Shown in pieces: positions 63,415 through 64,000 of a stretch of DNA of 64,000 bases. Source of the stretch: Neobacillus cucumis (GTDB lineage: Bacteria > Bacillota > Bacilli > Bacillales_B > DSM-18226); the NCBI RefSeq assembly GCF_016107705.1, contig NZ_JAEHGC010000019.1, positions 1-64,000 on the forward strand, written 5' to 3'. Within the stretch, counting starts at the first letter, position 1. Each line of letters starts with the position of its first letter. The notes beneath the pieces are model-generated. The model worked only from the letters and a program-made list of their open reading frames with translations. It was not told the origin of the DNA and searched no databases. A program made the position numbers and the translations under genes.

Positions 63415-63819
63415 TTATCTTGGTGTTATAGGTTTTACAGATATCGCTGGGGAGGAGGTTTTAATGATACAGCCGTCTAAATGCTCTTGATTTAATAAAC
63501 CAAGTTGAAGAGCAGCTTTAATTTTACTATCATCCGGTTTTTTCACAATTTGAATCAAATCATTCATTTGTAAATCTTCTAATCTTTTAATCGTCAATTC
63601 ATCATTATATTTCTCGCTATTCCGAATTTGCCGTTGAAGTTTATACCCGCTAATCGTAATTTCTCCTTTTACATTCTCGCCAATATACTGATCAAAGTAG
63701 TGCTGAAAGGAATCCTTTAATTGATTCATTTCCAATTCAATTTCTTTTTTCTGTTTATTCAGTTCATAATATTTCACTAACATTTCGCCAGTAACTAAGG
63801 TTTCGTTTTTGTTTTTCAT
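63415..63819 (-). CDS. Coiled-coil hypothetical protein
   Basis: 134 residues, GGGAGAG upstream of ATG 63819. Residues ~10-45 form a Lys/Glu coiled coil (ELNKQKKEIELEMNQLKDSF). The rest has a conserved-looking domain: GENVKGEITISGYKLQRQIR, KPDDSKIKAALQLGLLNQEH, a single Cys (DGCIIKTSSPAISVKP). The style resembles small bacillar/phage proteins of unknown function; nothing identifies it. Monocistronic. Confidence 0.72.
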   Translation of the reverse strand: MKNKNETLVTGEMLVKYYELNKQKKEIELEMNQLKDSFQHYFDQYIGENVKGEITISGYKLQRQIRNSEKYNDELTIKRLEDLQMNDLIQIVKKPDDSKIKAALQLGLLNQEHLDGCIIKTSSPAISVKPITPR

Positions 63820-63938
63820 GTTGTTCTCTCCCTTATGCGAACATATATTCTATATTATGAAATACATAGCAAATAAATTACTGTTTAGGAAAAAATCACA
63901 ATTTAAGGTAGCGATTATGCTACAGTTCATTAAAAAGT

Positions 63939-63977
63939 AAAAGGAGTGAAGAATCCATTTGATTCAGCACTCCTTTT
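63939..63977. terminator. Terminator-like hairpin near window end
   Basis: AAAAGGAGTG/CACTCCTTTT plus inner GAATC/GATTC, with T-rich sequence on both strands. It probably ends a minus-strand gene that lies beyond 64000. Confidence 0.7.
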
Positions 63978-64000
63978 TTATATGATGCTATTCTTCGTAA

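Overview
The window reads as chromosomal DNA from a low-GC, endospore-forming Bacillaceae (Bacillus/Neobacillus-like). The support is strong G-rich ribosome binding sites, frequent TTG starts, a gerA-type germinant receptor operon, an ansR-ansAB locus, TPP and T-box leaders in their usual places, and many B. subtilis-type families. No insertion sequence, intact prophage, CRISPR array, rRNA or tRNA gene was seen.

Layout. 0.2-3.6 kb: a two-subunit 2-oxoacid:ferredoxin oxidoreductase (minus). 3.8-9.7 kb: small membrane proteins, a frameshifted membrane gene, a TerC-family protein, a class A penicillin-binding protein and a small membrane gene split by an in-frame stop. 9.85-12.05 kb: TPP riboswitch, thiC and a small Cys-rich protein. 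12.3-18.7 kb: an amino-acid ABC transporter with an M20 deacylase, an MFS carrier and a Zn amidohydrolase (resembling the yxeMNOP order), then a small Ser/Cys-ended peptide whose ribosome binding site lies in a hairpin. 18.7-24 kb: a Crh-like protein lacking His15, several very small genes, an old-yellow-enzyme homologue, a CwlO-like hydrolase, a cupin and an alpha/beta hydrolase. 24.2-30.8 kb: ger operon, transglutaminase-like protein, NlpC/P60 protein and a metzincin-like protein. 30.8-38.2 kb: MMPL transporter, 21-nt tandem repeats, an acidic surface protein, a SWIM-SNF2 helicase and arylamine N-acetyltransferase. 38.2-41.2 kb: ansR/ansA/ansB. 41.4-44.9 kb: flavin reductase and pabBAC. 45-48.3 kb: sulfonate-type ABC transporter and a Sco protein. 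48.3-50.9 kb: gamma-carbonic-anhydrase-like protein, a c-di-GMP cyclase/phosphodiesterase pair and a dead hydrolase fragment. 51-52.6 kb: Ile-type T-box and ilvA. 52.8-57.3 kb: two-component system and two transporters. 57.4-61.5 kb: a GntR-centred local regulon (DMT exporter, regulator, SHMT-like enzyme). 61.7-63.8 kb: two DUF606 transporters around a Crp/Fnr regulator, then a coiled-coil protein.

The least explained items are: (1) a dispersed family of short intergenic palindromes, three with the same 43-nt architecture; (2) five exact-period 21-nt repeats; (3) two very small proteins whose Shine-Dalgarno sequences are buried in hairpins; (4) the 57.4-61.0 kb regulon, where one dyad sits on the -10 of three promoters and the regulator appears to have a leaderless mRNA; (5) an intact 110-codon frame divided by one stop codon. 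All functions are inferred from motifs read by eye; no database search was run.
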